Assembly: GCA_030697165.1 (NCBI GenBank)
Contig: JAUYQQ010000001.1
Location: forward strand, 1 to 64,000
Source: Acidobacteriota bacterium
Lineage (GTDB): Bacteria; Acidobacteriota; Vicinamibacteria; Vicinamibacterales; UBA2999
DNA: 64,000 bases
Reading direction: 5' to 3'
A program made the translations under genes and the position numbers. The notes beneath the pieces were generated by a model. That model made no database searches. It had not been told where the DNA came from and saw nothing but the letters and a program-made list of their open reading frames with translations. Positions 8,047-16,185 of this stretch are shown here, piece after piece (within the stretch, counting starts at the first letter, position 1; every line of letters begins with the position of its first letter).

Positions 8047-8054
8047 ATCCGGGG

Positions 8055-8990
8055 TCAGACCGCGATGTACTTGGCGAACTTGTCGGGAGCAACGTTGCCA
8101 CCGGTAACGATTGCGACCACCTTGCCGCCGGGGTGACCAAGACCCAGGTGGACGGCGGCGGTGGTGATGGCGCCGCTCGGCTCGGCCACGATGCGGGCGT
8201 GCTTGAACAACCAGGCGACCGCCGCGGCGATGTCGGCCTCGCCGACCGTTACCACTTCATCCACGTACTTCTGGACGTGCGCAAACGTGAGGTCGCCGGG
8301 ACGCAGGTTCATGAGGCCGTCGGCAATGCTCGCCGAGGAATCGAGCGTCACCGGATGACCAGCTTCGAGTGAGCGCGACATCTTGGCCGCACCGGACGGT
8401 TCGACCGCCACCACCCGGACCGACGGATTCGACAGCTTGATGGCGGCCGCGACGCCGGAGACCAGGCCGCCGCCGCCGGCGGGCACGAACACCGTGCCGA
8501 CATCGGCGCACTGCTCGAGGATCTCGAGGCCGGTGGTGCCCTGGCCAATCACGATCAGGCGGTGGTCGAACGGCGGCACCATGGTCAACCCACGCTCGCG
8601 CGCTTCTTTCTCGGCCCGCGCCTGGCGATCGAGCGACGTGGTGCCCTCCATGATGACTTCAGCGCCGTAACTCTTGCAGCCTTCCACCTTCACCGCCGGC
8701 GCGGTAGTGGGCATGACGATCACGGCCGGCGCGCCCAGTGTCCTGGCGGCGAGAGCGACAGCCTGGCCGTGATTACCGGACGAATACGTGATCACGCCAC
8801 GCGTCAGCTGCTCGGGCGACAACTGCGCGATCATGTTGAACGCGCCGCGAATCTTGAACGCGCCCATCGGCTGCAGGTTTTCGCACTTCAGCAGCAGCCC
8901 ATCGACGTCAAGCAGCGGTGTGTAGACGGCGGCGTTCTCAATCCGTGCGCGTGCCGCGCGAATCTCGTCGAGCGTAACGAATGGTTCCAT
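8055..8990 (-). CDS. Threonine dehydratase / serine racemase-like PLP enzyme
   Basis: 311-residue fold-type II PLP enzyme. K46 in GAFKIRGAFN would carry PLP, SSGNHGQ (70-76) binds substrate and a GGGGL loop near 178 binds the phosphate. There is no C-terminal ACT-like regulatory domain, so it is the short catabolic or racemase type: L-threonine to 2-oxobutyrate plus ammonia, or serine racemase/dehydratase. The ATG at 8990 is chosen; a start at 9008 falls inside a palindromic repeat. It follows the M28 peptidase gene on the same strand across that repeat and lies downstream of a peptidase, which suggests amino acid catabolism. Confidence 0.85.
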   Translation of the reverse strand: MEPFVTLDEIRAARARIENAAVYTPLLDVDGLLLKCENLQPMGAFKIRGAFNMIAQLSPEQLTRGVITYSSGNHGQAVALAARTLGAPAVIVMPTTAPAVKVEGCKSYGAEVIMEGTTSLDRQARAEKEARERGLTMVPPFDHRLIVIGQGTTGLEILEQCADVGTVFVPAGGGGLVSGVAAAIKLSNPSVRVVAVEPSGAAKMSRSLEAGHPVTLDSSASIADGLMNLRPGDLTFAHVQKYVDEVVTVGEADIAAAVAWLFKHARIVAEPSGAITTAAVHLGLGHPGGKVVAIVTGGNVAPDKFAKYIAV

Positions 8991-9000
8991 GAAGGCCCCC

Positions 9001-9024
9001 GGCGGCACTAAAGTGCCGCCCTCC
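9001..9024 (-). repeat. GGAG-headed palindrome (REP-like)
   Basis: Read on the minus strand: GGAG, an 8-base stem GGCGGCAC, loop TTTA, and the exact complementary stem. The same 24 bases recur at 34673-34696. The build, a GGAG tetranucleotide at the foot of a hairpin, matches REP sequences linked to REP-associated tyrosine transposases. It lies just upstream of the PLP enzyme gene. Confidence 0.8.
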
Positions 9025-9039
9025 TGGCGTGCTCAGACA

Positions 9040-10716
9040 CTACTTCCTTCGCACTTGGGCGAATTGATCACCGTCGTTGTACTTGGGCAGCTCTGGCAGC
9101 GCGGCGATCCGCCAGCCGAGCTGCGCCAGCAGCTTCAGGTCGTCGACGCCGCCGCTGAAATCCCACGAGGCGTCGTACTGGTCGGTCGGCTGGTGGTAGT
9201 CCTTGCCGTTGTACTCTTCCTGCTTCTTGAGGAGTGCCGCGGCGTTCGGACCGGTGAACTGCTTCGGCGAGCTCAGCGACAGCGCCGGCACGCCGGCCTT
9301 CGCGAACGGGAAGTGGTCCGAGCGGAAGAAATAGCCGCGTTCAGGATGCGCGTCGATCCCGAGCGTGCGGCCGCGCTCCTTCAGGAGGGCCTCGACCATC
9401 GGCCCCAGCGTCGAGCGATCCGAGCCGAGTTGCACCATGTCGTTCGTGGGCCCGAGGTAATTCACGCCGTCCACGTTGATGTTGGCGGCGACCTTGTCGA
9501 TGGGGAGCGGCGGGTTGGCCGCCAGGAACGACGAACCGAGCAGGCCCGATTCCTCGGCGGTCACGAACGCGAAGTAGATCGATCGCGCCGGCGGCTGCGG
9601 CGAGTTCTTGAAGGCCTTGGCGATCTCGAGCACGCCGGCCACGCCCGAGGCATTGTCGTAGGCGCCGTTGTAAATCCGATCCGCGCCAGGCGCGTCGGTC
9701 GGCAGCGCCTCGCGCACGCCGAAGTGGTCCCAGTGCGCGCTGTAAATCACCGCCTCGGACGGGTTGGTCCCCTTCAGAACGCCAATCACGTTCGGCGAGG
9801 TCTTGCGGGCCGAGCGCTGGGTCAACGTCGCGGCCGCGCGGGTGTTGAGGGTGACGGCCTTGAAGCCGCGCTTGCTGGCGGCCTCGCGCAGGGTGTCGAG
9901 GTTACGGCCTCCGCGGCGCACCAGATCCTTTGCCGACCGGTCGGTGATCCAGCCCTTGATGTTGAGCGCCGGTTCGCCGGGCTGCGGCGGCAAGGAATAC
10001 TGTGTCCCGCTCCACGACGACTGCACCACCTGCCACGGATAGGTGGCCGATTCGTCGGTGTGGATCAACAGCGCGCCGGCCGCACCCTGGCGGGCGGCCT
10101 CTTCGTACTTGTAGGTCCAGCGGCCGTAGTAGGTCAGCGCCGGCCCCCCGAACAACGTCGGCTCGTCCGCGGGCGCAGGCGGATCGTTGACCATGATCAG
10201 CACCCACTTGCCGCGCACGTTGGCGCCTTCGTAGTCGTTCCACTTCAGCTCGGGCGCGTTGATGCCGTAGCCGACGAACACCACCTCGCCCTGGACCTGC
10301 ACGCGCGGTCGCTCGACACCCGCGTTCGCAATCATGTCGGTGTTATAGCGATAGGTGTTTCCCGGCACGCTGAGCACGAAGTTGCGGTCGGTCACCGCTT
10401 CCACAATGGGCACCTGCTGAAAATAGCTCCCATCAGGAGCACCAGGCTCAATGCCGATCGCGGTCAGTTGTTTCACCAGGTAGTCGGCCGTCTTCTCGCC
10501 GCCGGGGGTCGCCGGCGCGCGGCCCTCGAACTCGTCCGACGCCAGCACCTTGATGTGCGTCGTCAACGAATCGACCGTGATCTCGCCCTCAGCCGGAGTG
10601 GGCGGTGGTGGCGGCGGCGGGGCCGGCTGCGTGCAGGCGGCGGTGAAAATCAGCAGGCCGGCGATCGTCAGAAACTTTGGCACGTTGGCACCCTGCACTA
10701 TAGGCACCTTAGGCAC
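9040..10716 (-). CDS. M28 family metallopeptidase lipoprotein with PA-like insert
   Basis: 558-residue secreted aminopeptidase. The N-terminus is a lipoprotein signal ending in TAAC, so the mature protein starts at C28, then a proline run. Zinc ligands of the M28 family are visible: the His/Asp of SAHWDHFG, Asp in AYDNASG, the Glu pair in TAEESG, Asp in INVDG and His in RSDHFPFAK. A PA-like region lies between (residues about 140-260). It likely trims peptides at the outer or inner membrane surface. A GTG at 10683 would give a more typical short signal peptide, so the start is uncertain. Middle gene of a probable three-gene minus-strand unit. Confidence 0.9.
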   Translation of the reverse strand: MPKVPIVQGANVPKFLTIAGLLIFTAACTQPAPPPPPPPTPAEGEITVDSLTTHIKVLASDEFEGRAPATPGGEKTADYLVKQLTAIGIEPGAPDGSYFQQVPIVEAVTDRNFVLSVPGNTYRYNTDMIANAGVERPRVQVQGEVVFVGYGINAPELKWNDYEGANVRGKWVLIMVNDPPAPADEPTLFGGPALTYYGRWTYKYEEAARQGAAGALLIHTDESATYPWQVVQSSWSGTQYSLPPQPGEPALNIKGWITDRSAKDLVRRGGRNLDTLREAASKRGFKAVTLNTRAAATLTQRSARKTSPNVIGVLKGTNPSEAVIYSAHWDHFGVREALPTDAPGADRIYNGAYDNASGVAGVLEIAKAFKNSPQPPARSIYFAFVTAEESGLLGSSFLAANPPLPIDKVAANINVDGVNYLGPTNDMVQLGSDRSTLGPMVEALLKERGRTLGIDAHPERGYFFRSDHFPFAKAGVPALSLSSPKQFTGPNAAALLKKQEEYNGKDYHQPTDQYDASWDFSGGVDDLKLLAQLGWRIAALPELPKYNDGDQFAQVRRK

Positions 10717-10734
10717 TCAGGCACCTTAGGCACT
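10683..10734. repeat. GTGCC-type tandem repeats before the M28 gene
   Basis: A 16-base unit AGGCACCTTAGGCACT occurs perfectly at 10702-10717 and 10719-10734, with degenerate GTGCC copies continuing to 10683. It spans the 3' gap of the SDR-like gene and the proposed start of the M28 peptidase, so it may move the peptidase start codon. Confidence 0.8.
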
Positions 10735-10738
10735 TTTG

Positions 10739-11662
10739 CTATTCGTTCTTCTCACGCTGGGCGTTGCGATATTCCTCGACCAGGCGCGCCACGCTGTTGG
10801 CGACACCCGACTGGCTCGGTGACCAGCCGAGCGCCCGCGCCTTCGGGCTCCGCACCTTCTGATCGAGCGCCAGGCAATCGGCATAGGCGCCGAACTTCTT
10901 GCGCGCTTCCGCCATCGGCATGTAGCGGATGTCGGGCCGCTGTGGCACCTGCCCGGCAATGGCCTCGACGATGTCGCTGACCTTCTCGTCGGCCTCGTCC
11001 GTGGCGTGGAAGACCCCCGTGGCCAGCGGCGACTCGAGCACCTTCACGTAGAGGTCTCCCAGGTCGTGGTCGTAAATACACGCCCAGCGGTTCTTGCCGG
11101 GACCGACCACCCGGACGAGGCCGTTCAGGGCGTCCTTGATGAGGTCCGAGACAATGCCGCGACCGCCGCCGTAGACAATGCCCGGCCGGATCACGACCGG
11201 GCGCACCCCGGACGAAGCGGCCCCCAGTACCAGATCCTCATGGGCCGGACGCCACGCCACGTGCGGCGGGGGATCGAGCGGCGAGTCCTCGTCCGCGGCC
11301 CTCGCGGCGCGCCCCAGCACCCAGACCCCCGAGGTGTAGAGAAACGCCCGTGCCTTGCCGTCGGCGGCCATGGCGTCGCGCTGGGCCGTCAGCATGATCT
11401 CAATCGCCTGCTGGTCGGCCTGCACGCCGCGGGGCGACGATTCGAAGGCCGTGTGGACCACCGCGTCCGCGGACTTCAGCAGCGACACGTACAACTTGGG
11501 CAGACCGAGCTCCGCGACGACCGGAGTGGCGCCCTTGGCGCGCAGTTTTTCGGCTTTTTCCGGGTCGCGGGCGATGGCCGTGACCTGGTGGCCCCCCTTG
11601 ATCATCGCGTCGAGTACTGCCGACCCGATGTACCCGGTGGCGCCTGTCAAGAATATGTGCAT
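10739..11662 (-). CDS. NAD-dependent epimerase/dehydratase-like protein
   Basis: 307-residue extended SDR-type Rossmann protein. GATGYIGSAV (residues 6-15) binds the dinucleotide and VIRPGIVYGGG lies in the middle of the protein. The usual catalytic Tyr-x3-Lys is not visible: the corresponding segment reads HVAWRPAHEDLVL, so it may not be a normal sugar epimerase. Start at 11662 is supported by GGGGAG 5 bases before the ATG. First gene of the unit leading to the M28 peptidase and the PLP enzyme; divergent from the acyl ligase gene. Substrate unknown. Confidence 0.75.
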   Translation of the reverse strand: MHIFLTGATGYIGSAVLDAMIKGGHQVTAIARDPEKAEKLRAKGATPVVAELGLPKLYVSLLKSADAVVHTAFESSPRGVQADQQAIEIMLTAQRDAMAADGKARAFLYTSGVWVLGRAARAADEDSPLDPPPHVAWRPAHEDLVLGAASSGVRPVVIRPGIVYGGGRGIVSDLIKDALNGLVRVVGPGKNRWACIYDHDLGDLYVKVLESPLATGVFHATDEADEKVSDIVEAIAGQVPQRPDIRYMPMAEARKKFGAYADCLALDQKVRSPKARALGWSPSQSGVANSVARLVEEYRNAQREKNE

Positions 11663-11734
11663 CAACTCCCCGAATGAGACAGACAGGTATTGTAGTCGAC
11701 CGGGATAACGGACGTTAGAATTTGAGATTCCCGC

Positions 11735-14266
11735 GTGAACACGCTGATTGACCTCTTCCGCACGCTCGAGTCCAGGCGCGGCGAATGCCTCGTGTATGAC
11801 GATGGCTTTCGCGTGCGACGGCATTCGTATGCAGACGTCACGGCGGCCAGCCGGGGGTTTGCGGCGTACTTGTCAAGCCAGGGCCTCGGCCGGGGTGACA
11901 AGGTCCTGATCTGGGGCGAGAACCGGCCCGAGTGGGTGGTCGCGTATTGGGGCATCCAGCTGATTGGCGCGGTCGCCGTCCCGATCGACTACCGCTCGTC
12001 GTCGGACTTCGTGACCCGCATCCGCGGCCTCGTCCGCGCGCGCCTCGTTCTGGCGGGTGACGAAGTCGAACCGGGCGCCATGGACACCGTGCCGCTGGCT
12101 GGCATCGACTGGAACAGCGATGGACCGGTGCCGGACCTGCCTGTTGACCGCAACGACGTGGCGCAGATCGTCTTCACCTCGGGCGCGACAGCCGAGCCGA
12201 AAGGCGTACTCATCCGCCACCGGAACATCCTCGCCAACCTCAACCCGATCGCCCGGGAGATCGATCGCTACAAGCGCTATGCCCGTCCGTTCCGTCCGAT
12301 CCGCTTCCTGAACCTGTTGCCGCTCAGCCATGTGTTCGGGCAGGCCATGGCCACCGGCATCCCGCCCCTGATCGACGGCTCGGTCGTCTTCATCCGCAGC
12401 CTGAACCCCCACGACATCGTCCGGCGCGTGAAGGCGTCCAGGGTCTCGGTGATCGTGTGCGTGCCCAAGATTCTCGAGGTGCTCAAGGAGCACGCGGCGC
12501 GCATCGATCCGGCTTCAATGGAGCCACCGGGCGGGTTGTCCGTTCAACGGCGGTGGTGGCGATACCGCCACCTGCACCGCCAGTTCGGGTTCAAGTTCTG
12601 GGGGTTTGTGGTCGGCGCCGCGCCGCTGGCCCCTGCCCTCGAGGAGTTCTGGAAGCGCCTGGGATTCGTCGTCATCCAGGGATACGGCCTCACCGAGACG
12701 GCGCCGGCCGTCACGATCAATCACCCGTTCAGGACCCGCACCGGCTCGGTCGGCGCGCCCCTCGCCGGCGTCGAGGTGCAGATCGCGAGCGACGGCGAGA
12801 TCCTGGTTCGAGGCGAGAACGTGACGACGGGGTATTACCGGCCGGGAGTCGGGAGTCGGGAGTCGGGAGTCGACAGTCGGGAGTCGGCTGCCGAGGAAGG
12901 CGGACGAGCAAGTGATGCCGAGGGGTGGCTGCACACCGGCGACATCGGCGAACGCGACGAGGAGGGGCGGCTATTCATCCGCGGGCGCAAGAAGGAGATG
13001 ATCGTCACGCCAGAGGGGCTCAACGTCTTTCCCGGCGACATCGAACGCGCACTCGACGAGCAGGCCGGCGTCGTGGAATCGGCCGTGGTCGGGTCGATGC
13101 AGGGCACCGCCGAACGCGTGCATGCCGTGCTGGTGCTGGCGCCGGAGGTCGACGCGGAAACCGTGGTGCAGAGGGCCAATGCCGGCCTCGCGGATCACCA
13201 GCGCATCCGTGGGTTCTCGCTCTGGACCAGCGGCCCCCTGCCGCGTACCGAAGGCACCCGAAAGCTGAAGCGCACGGCGATCAAGGCGTGGTTGACGGAC
13301 GGCGCAAGCCCTGCGGCTCCGGCGGGCGACGGCGATCCGGTTACGGCGGTGTTGTCGAAGTTCGCCGGCGCGCGGGTGTTGAGCGGCGACACTTCGCTCG
13401 AGGGACTCGGGCTAAGTTCGCTCGACCGCATCGAGCTGATGGTGGCCCTCGAGGGCCGGTTTGGGACGCGCATCGACGAGACGCGGTTTGCCGGCGCCAG
13501 GACGCTTGATGATCTGCGGACGGTGGTGACCGCCGCGCCGCCGGCGGCATCGGTTCACGAGCCGGTCGACTTCCCTGCCTGGAACCGGGCTTGGCCCGCG
13601 CGGTGGTTGCGGCGTGCCAGCCAGTTCACATGGATCCTGCCGCTGACTCGCCTCGTCGCCCGGGTGACGGTTGAGGGGCTGCAGCACCTCGACGGCATCC
13701 GCGGGCCGGTGGTGTTCGCGGTGAATCACCAGAGCCACCTGGACGTTCCGGTCGTCCTTTCGGTGCTGCCCGGCGCGTGGCGCGCGCGCATCGCGCCCGC
13801 CATGGCGAAGGAGTTCTTCGCGGCGCACTTTCACCCTGCCCAGTACCGCTGGAGGCAGGTGCTGACCAGCCGGGGCAACTATTACCTGGCGGCACTCTTC
13901 TTCAACAGCTTCCCGCTGCCGCAGCGCGAGGCCGGCGCGCGGGAGACCTTGCGCTACATCGGCGAGGTCACCGGGGCGGGCTATTCGGTGCTGATCTTTC
14001 CCGAAGGCGTGCGATCCGAATCAGGCAACATCAAGCCGTTTCGTGGCGGGGTGGGGATGATCGCCGCGCGGCTGGGCTTGCCCGTGGTGCCGGTCCGGCT
14101 GGAAGGGGTTGACCGAGTCCTGCCAACGGGCAAAAGAATGGCCCGGCCAGGCCCGGTATCAGTGACCTTTGGCGCGCCCCTGCGCCTCAGCGGGAATGAC
14201 TACGGGGCCCTGGCCCGGCAGGTGGAGCAAGCGGTACGCGATTTGCCTATCAAGGGCGGCGCATGA
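11735..14266 (+). CDS. AMP-dependent acyl ligase - ACP - acyltransferase fusion
   Basis: 843-residue three-part protein. Residues 1-520 form an ANL-family adenylating enzyme: TSGATAEPKG (148-157), GYGLTET (316-322), TGD (401-403), catalytic lysine near 510-512. Residues about 530-600 form an acyl carrier domain with LGLSSLD, where S562 (or S561) would carry phosphopantetheine. Residues 610-843 form an LPLAT domain with NHQSHLD (664-670) and FPEGVRSESG. It could activate a fatty acid, load its own carrier and pass it to a lysolipid or other hydroxyl; the order of events is inferred and related to bacterial Aas. A 42-base heptamer repeat is inside the ligase. GTG start. Confidence 0.85.
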   Translation: MNTLIDLFRTLESRRGECLVYDDGFRVRRHSYADVTAASRGFAAYLSSQGLGRGDKVLIWGENRPEWVVAYWGIQLIGAVAVPIDYRSSSDFVTRIRGLVRARLVLAGDEVEPGAMDTVPLAGIDWNSDGPVPDLPVDRNDVAQIVFTSGATAEPKGVLIRHRNILANLNPIAREIDRYKRYARPFRPIRFLNLLPLSHVFGQAMATGIPPLIDGSVVFIRSLNPHDIVRRVKASRVSVIVCVPKILEVLKEHAARIDPASMEPPGGLSVQRRWWRYRHLHRQFGFKFWGFVVGAAPLAPALEEFWKRLGFVVIQGYGLTETAPAVTINHPFRTRTGSVGAPLAGVEVQIASDGEILVRGENVTTGYYRPGVGSRESGVDSRESAAEEGGRASDAEGWLHTGDIGERDEEGRLFIRGRKKEMIVTPEGLNVFPGDIERALDEQAGVVESAVVGSMQGTAERVHAVLVLAPEVDAETVVQRANAGLADHQRIRGFSLWTSGPLPRTEGTRKLKRTAIKAWLTDGASPAAPAGDGDPVTAVLSKFAGARVLSGDTSLEGLGLSSLDRIELMVALEGRFGTRIDETRFAGARTLDDLRTVVTAAPPAASVHEPVDFPAWNRAWPARWLRRASQFTWILPLTRLVARVTVEGLQHLDGIRGPVVFAVNHQSHLDVPVVLSVLPGAWRARIAPAMAKEFFAAHFHPAQYRWRQVLTSRGNYYLAALFFNSFPLPQREAGARETLRYIGEVTGAGYSVLIFPEGVRSESGNIKPFRGGVGMIAARLGLPVVPVRLEGVDRVLPTGKRMARPGPVSVTFGAPLRLSGNDYGALARQVEQAVRDLPIKGGA
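12844..12885. repeat. Six tandem heptamers (GGGAGTC) inside the ligase gene
   Basis: Units at 12844, 12851, 12858 and 12865 are GGGAGTC, the fifth is GACAGTC and the sixth again GGGAGTC. The total of 42 bases keeps the frame and encodes a Ser/Arg/Glu/Gly stretch (residues about 371-384) between the conserved GYYRP and GWLHTGD motifs. A gain or loss of one unit would shift the frame. Confidence 0.9.
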
Positions 14267-14320
14267 CACAATCCGTGGGTTGGGACTGTTCCCGACCGCG
14301 GAGCCGATTACTGGACCTGA

Positions 14321-14539
14321 ATGAGCAAAGACGATCTGATAGACATGCAAGGCACGGTCGTCGCCGTGCATAGCGGTGGCCTCTACCGAGTGCAGGTGGA
14401 TGCCGGACACGAAGTGCTGGCGCAGCTGAGCGGACGGATGCGGCGTTTCCGCATCAAGGTGGTTCCTGGCGACCGGGTGACGGTTGGCATCTCCCCTTAC
14501 GACCCTCAACGCGGCATCATCACCTTCCGCGCCCGCTAG
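14321..14539 (+). CDS. infA: Translation initiation factor IF-1
   Basis: 72-residue S1/OB-fold protein matching IF-1 over its whole length: the start SKDDLIDMQGTVVA, the core LSGRMRRFRIKVVPGDRV and the end RGIITFRAR. It binds the ribosomal A site during initiation. It is not in the usual ribosomal protein operon; instead it lies between an acyl ligase fusion and a DEAD-box RNA helicase, a pairing that may help translation and ribosome assembly, for example in the cold. Confidence 0.95.
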   Translation: MSKDDLIDMQGTVVAVHSGGLYRVQVDAGHEVLAQLSGRMRRFRIKVVPGDRVTVGISPYDPQRGIITFRAR

Positions 14540-14558
14540 GGCGCAAGTTCGAGAAGTC

Positions 14559-15839
14559 TTGAATTCAAATTCCACTTCATCCCGAAGACCCGGCCGGCGC
14601 CGGTCTGGTGGTGGTGGCGGCCGCGGCGGACGCCGCGGCTCCTCCAGTGCACCGAGCTTCCGCCCTGCCGCCCCACTGCCCGACCTGCCGTGGATCATCG
14701 TCGACGCCGATGCGCCGCCGACTCCGTTCGACGAGTTGGGGTTCGATCCCCGGCTCGAGGCCGGTTTCCGCTCCCTCGGCTTCGAAGGCACCCGGCCCGT
14801 CCAGGGCGCGGTGATCCCGCTGGCGCTTGATGGCGACGATGTGATCGCGTGCGCCGAGACCGGCACCGGCAAGACGCTGGCGTTCGCGGCGCCGATACTC
14901 GAACTGCTGCTGACCGAACAGCCCGGCTACGGCGACCCGGCGCGCGAGGCCTTTACCCGCGCCCTGATCCTGGCGCCGACCCGCGAACTCGCGGTCCAGA
15001 TTGAAGACTCGCTGGTCGGCCTGACGTACCACACGCCGGTGACCACCGCGCCGGTGTTCGGCGGCGTCGAAATGGGTCCGCAGGAACGCGCGCTGCAGGC
15101 CGGGGTCGACATCATCGTCGCCACGCCCGGACGGCTGATGGACCACATGCGCCACAGCAATACCGACCTGGTGCGGGTGCAGTTCCTGGTGCTGGATGAG
15201 GCGGACCGGATGATGGACATGGGCTTCTGGCCCGACGTCCAGAAGATCATGTCGGCGCTTCCTCCCGACCGGCAGACGCTGCTCTTCTCGGCGACGCTGC
15301 CGGGCGAGATCCAGCGGATGGCGAAAGAGATGCTGCGCTCGCCGAAGTACGTGCAGGTGGGCAAGCAGGGCGGTGCGGCACGGACGATCGATCACCAGAT
15401 GGTGCAGGTCGAAAGCGGCGCCAAGACCGACTGGCTGGCCAACTTCGCCAAGCGCGAGGTTGACGGCCCCGTGCTGGTGTTCGTGCGGACCAAGATCGGC
15501 GCCGATCGGCTCACGCGCTCGCTGGTCGCGAAAGGCATTCGCGCCGCAGCGCTGCACGCGGATCGTACGCAGCAAGAACGCAACTCGGCGGTCGAAGGGT
15601 TCCGCTCCGGCAAGCATCCCGTGCTGGTGGCCACCGACATCGCCGCGCGCGGCCTCGACATCGAGGGCATCGCGCACGTCATCAACTTCGAAGTGCCCGA
15701 CTCGCCCGACACCTACGTGCATCGCGTGGGGCGCACCGGGCGCTCTGGCGCATCGGGCCACGCCGTGACCCTCGTGTCGCCGAACGAACAGCGCAACTGG
15801 AGCGCTGTGGAGGCTGCCATTGGATTCCGGGCCCGTTAA
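14559..15839 (+). CDS. DEAD-box RNA helicase
   Basis: About 426 residues. Motif I is AETGTGKT, motif Ia PTRELAVQ, motif II DEADRM, motif III SATLPGE, and the C-terminal lobe has DIAARGLDIEG and HRVGRTGR. The sequence before the core is rich in Arg and Gly, likely for RNA binding. It resembles RhlE-type helicases of ribosome assembly and RNA turnover. The start is uncertain: no ATG exists before the core. A TTG at 14559 clears infA; a TTG at 14484 would overlap infA by 56 bases. Confidence 0.88.
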   Translation: MNSNSTSSRRPGRRRSGGGGGRGGRRGSSSAPSFRPAAPLPDLPWIIVDADAPPTPFDELGFDPRLEAGFRSLGFEGTRPVQGAVIPLALDGDDVIACAETGTGKTLAFAAPILELLLTEQPGYGDPAREAFTRALILAPTRELAVQIEDSLVGLTYHTPVTTAPVFGGVEMGPQERALQAGVDIIVATPGRLMDHMRHSNTDLVRVQFLVLDEADRMMDMGFWPDVQKIMSALPPDRQTLLFSATLPGEIQRMAKEMLRSPKYVQVGKQGGAARTIDHQMVQVESGAKTDWLANFAKREVDGPVLVFVRTKIGADRLTRSLVAKGIRAAALHADRTQQERNSAVEGFRSGKHPVLVATDIAARGLDIEGIAHVINFEVPDSPDTYVHRVGRTGRSGASGHAVTLVSPNEQRNWSAVEAAIGFRAR

Positions 15840-16080
15840 CTCGGCCGCCGTCGCGCGCTTCCTGTCGTGCCGCTGGCGCAAGCCGGCCGAAGACGGCCTG
15901 CCCGACCACTGCACGCACCGTGACGTGCTGCCGATGGCCGGCAAGGAAGGGTTCAGCGCGGATTCGTGGTGTGCGGATTGCGCGCTCTACAAGGCAAAGC
16001 GGACGCCGCGGAAGCGTGAAGAGCAACAGCCGCAAGGCCAGCCAGGACAGCCGCAGGACGACTGGCGCTTTCGTTACTAA
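15820..16080 (+). CDS. Small cysteine-containing protein of unknown function
   Basis: 86 residues, starting at a TTG with a strong GGAGG site 6 bases before it, and overlapping the end of the helicase gene by 20 bases. Four cysteines are arranged as C17, C31, then C50-x2-C53, with H33 nearby, which could form a zinc site; the C-terminus is basic and then Gln/Pro-rich. Not recognised as a named family. The overlap suggests co-expression with the helicase and perhaps a role in RNA binding. Confidence 0.6.
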   Translation: MDSGPVNSAAVARFLSCRWRKPAEDGLPDHCTHRDVLPMAGKEGFSADSWCADCALYKAKRTPRKREEQQPQGQPGQPQDDWRFRY

Positions 16081-16185
16081 CGAGCGCCTCCGGGGCAAAG
16101 GCAGCGAATCGTAAAATCTTGTAACGGCCTCGTTGAGGCGTGCGATCTCTGGACGACAGGAGTATTGTGACGAGAGGGAGTGTAA

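Noticed and set aside
8989-10980. A 660-codon open frame on the plus strand opposite the M28 peptidase
   Set aside because: High G+C gives long antisense open frames; translation has no domain, is rich in Arg/Gly/His and lies opposite a clear gene.
14484-14558. Longer helicase N-terminus starting inside infA
   Set aside because: It would overlap infA by 56 bases, starts with TTG and adds no family residues; kept only as an alternative.
16081-16185. Precursor peptide gene for the radical SAM enzyme
   Set aside because: The 105-base gap has no credible short coding frame with a ribosome site.
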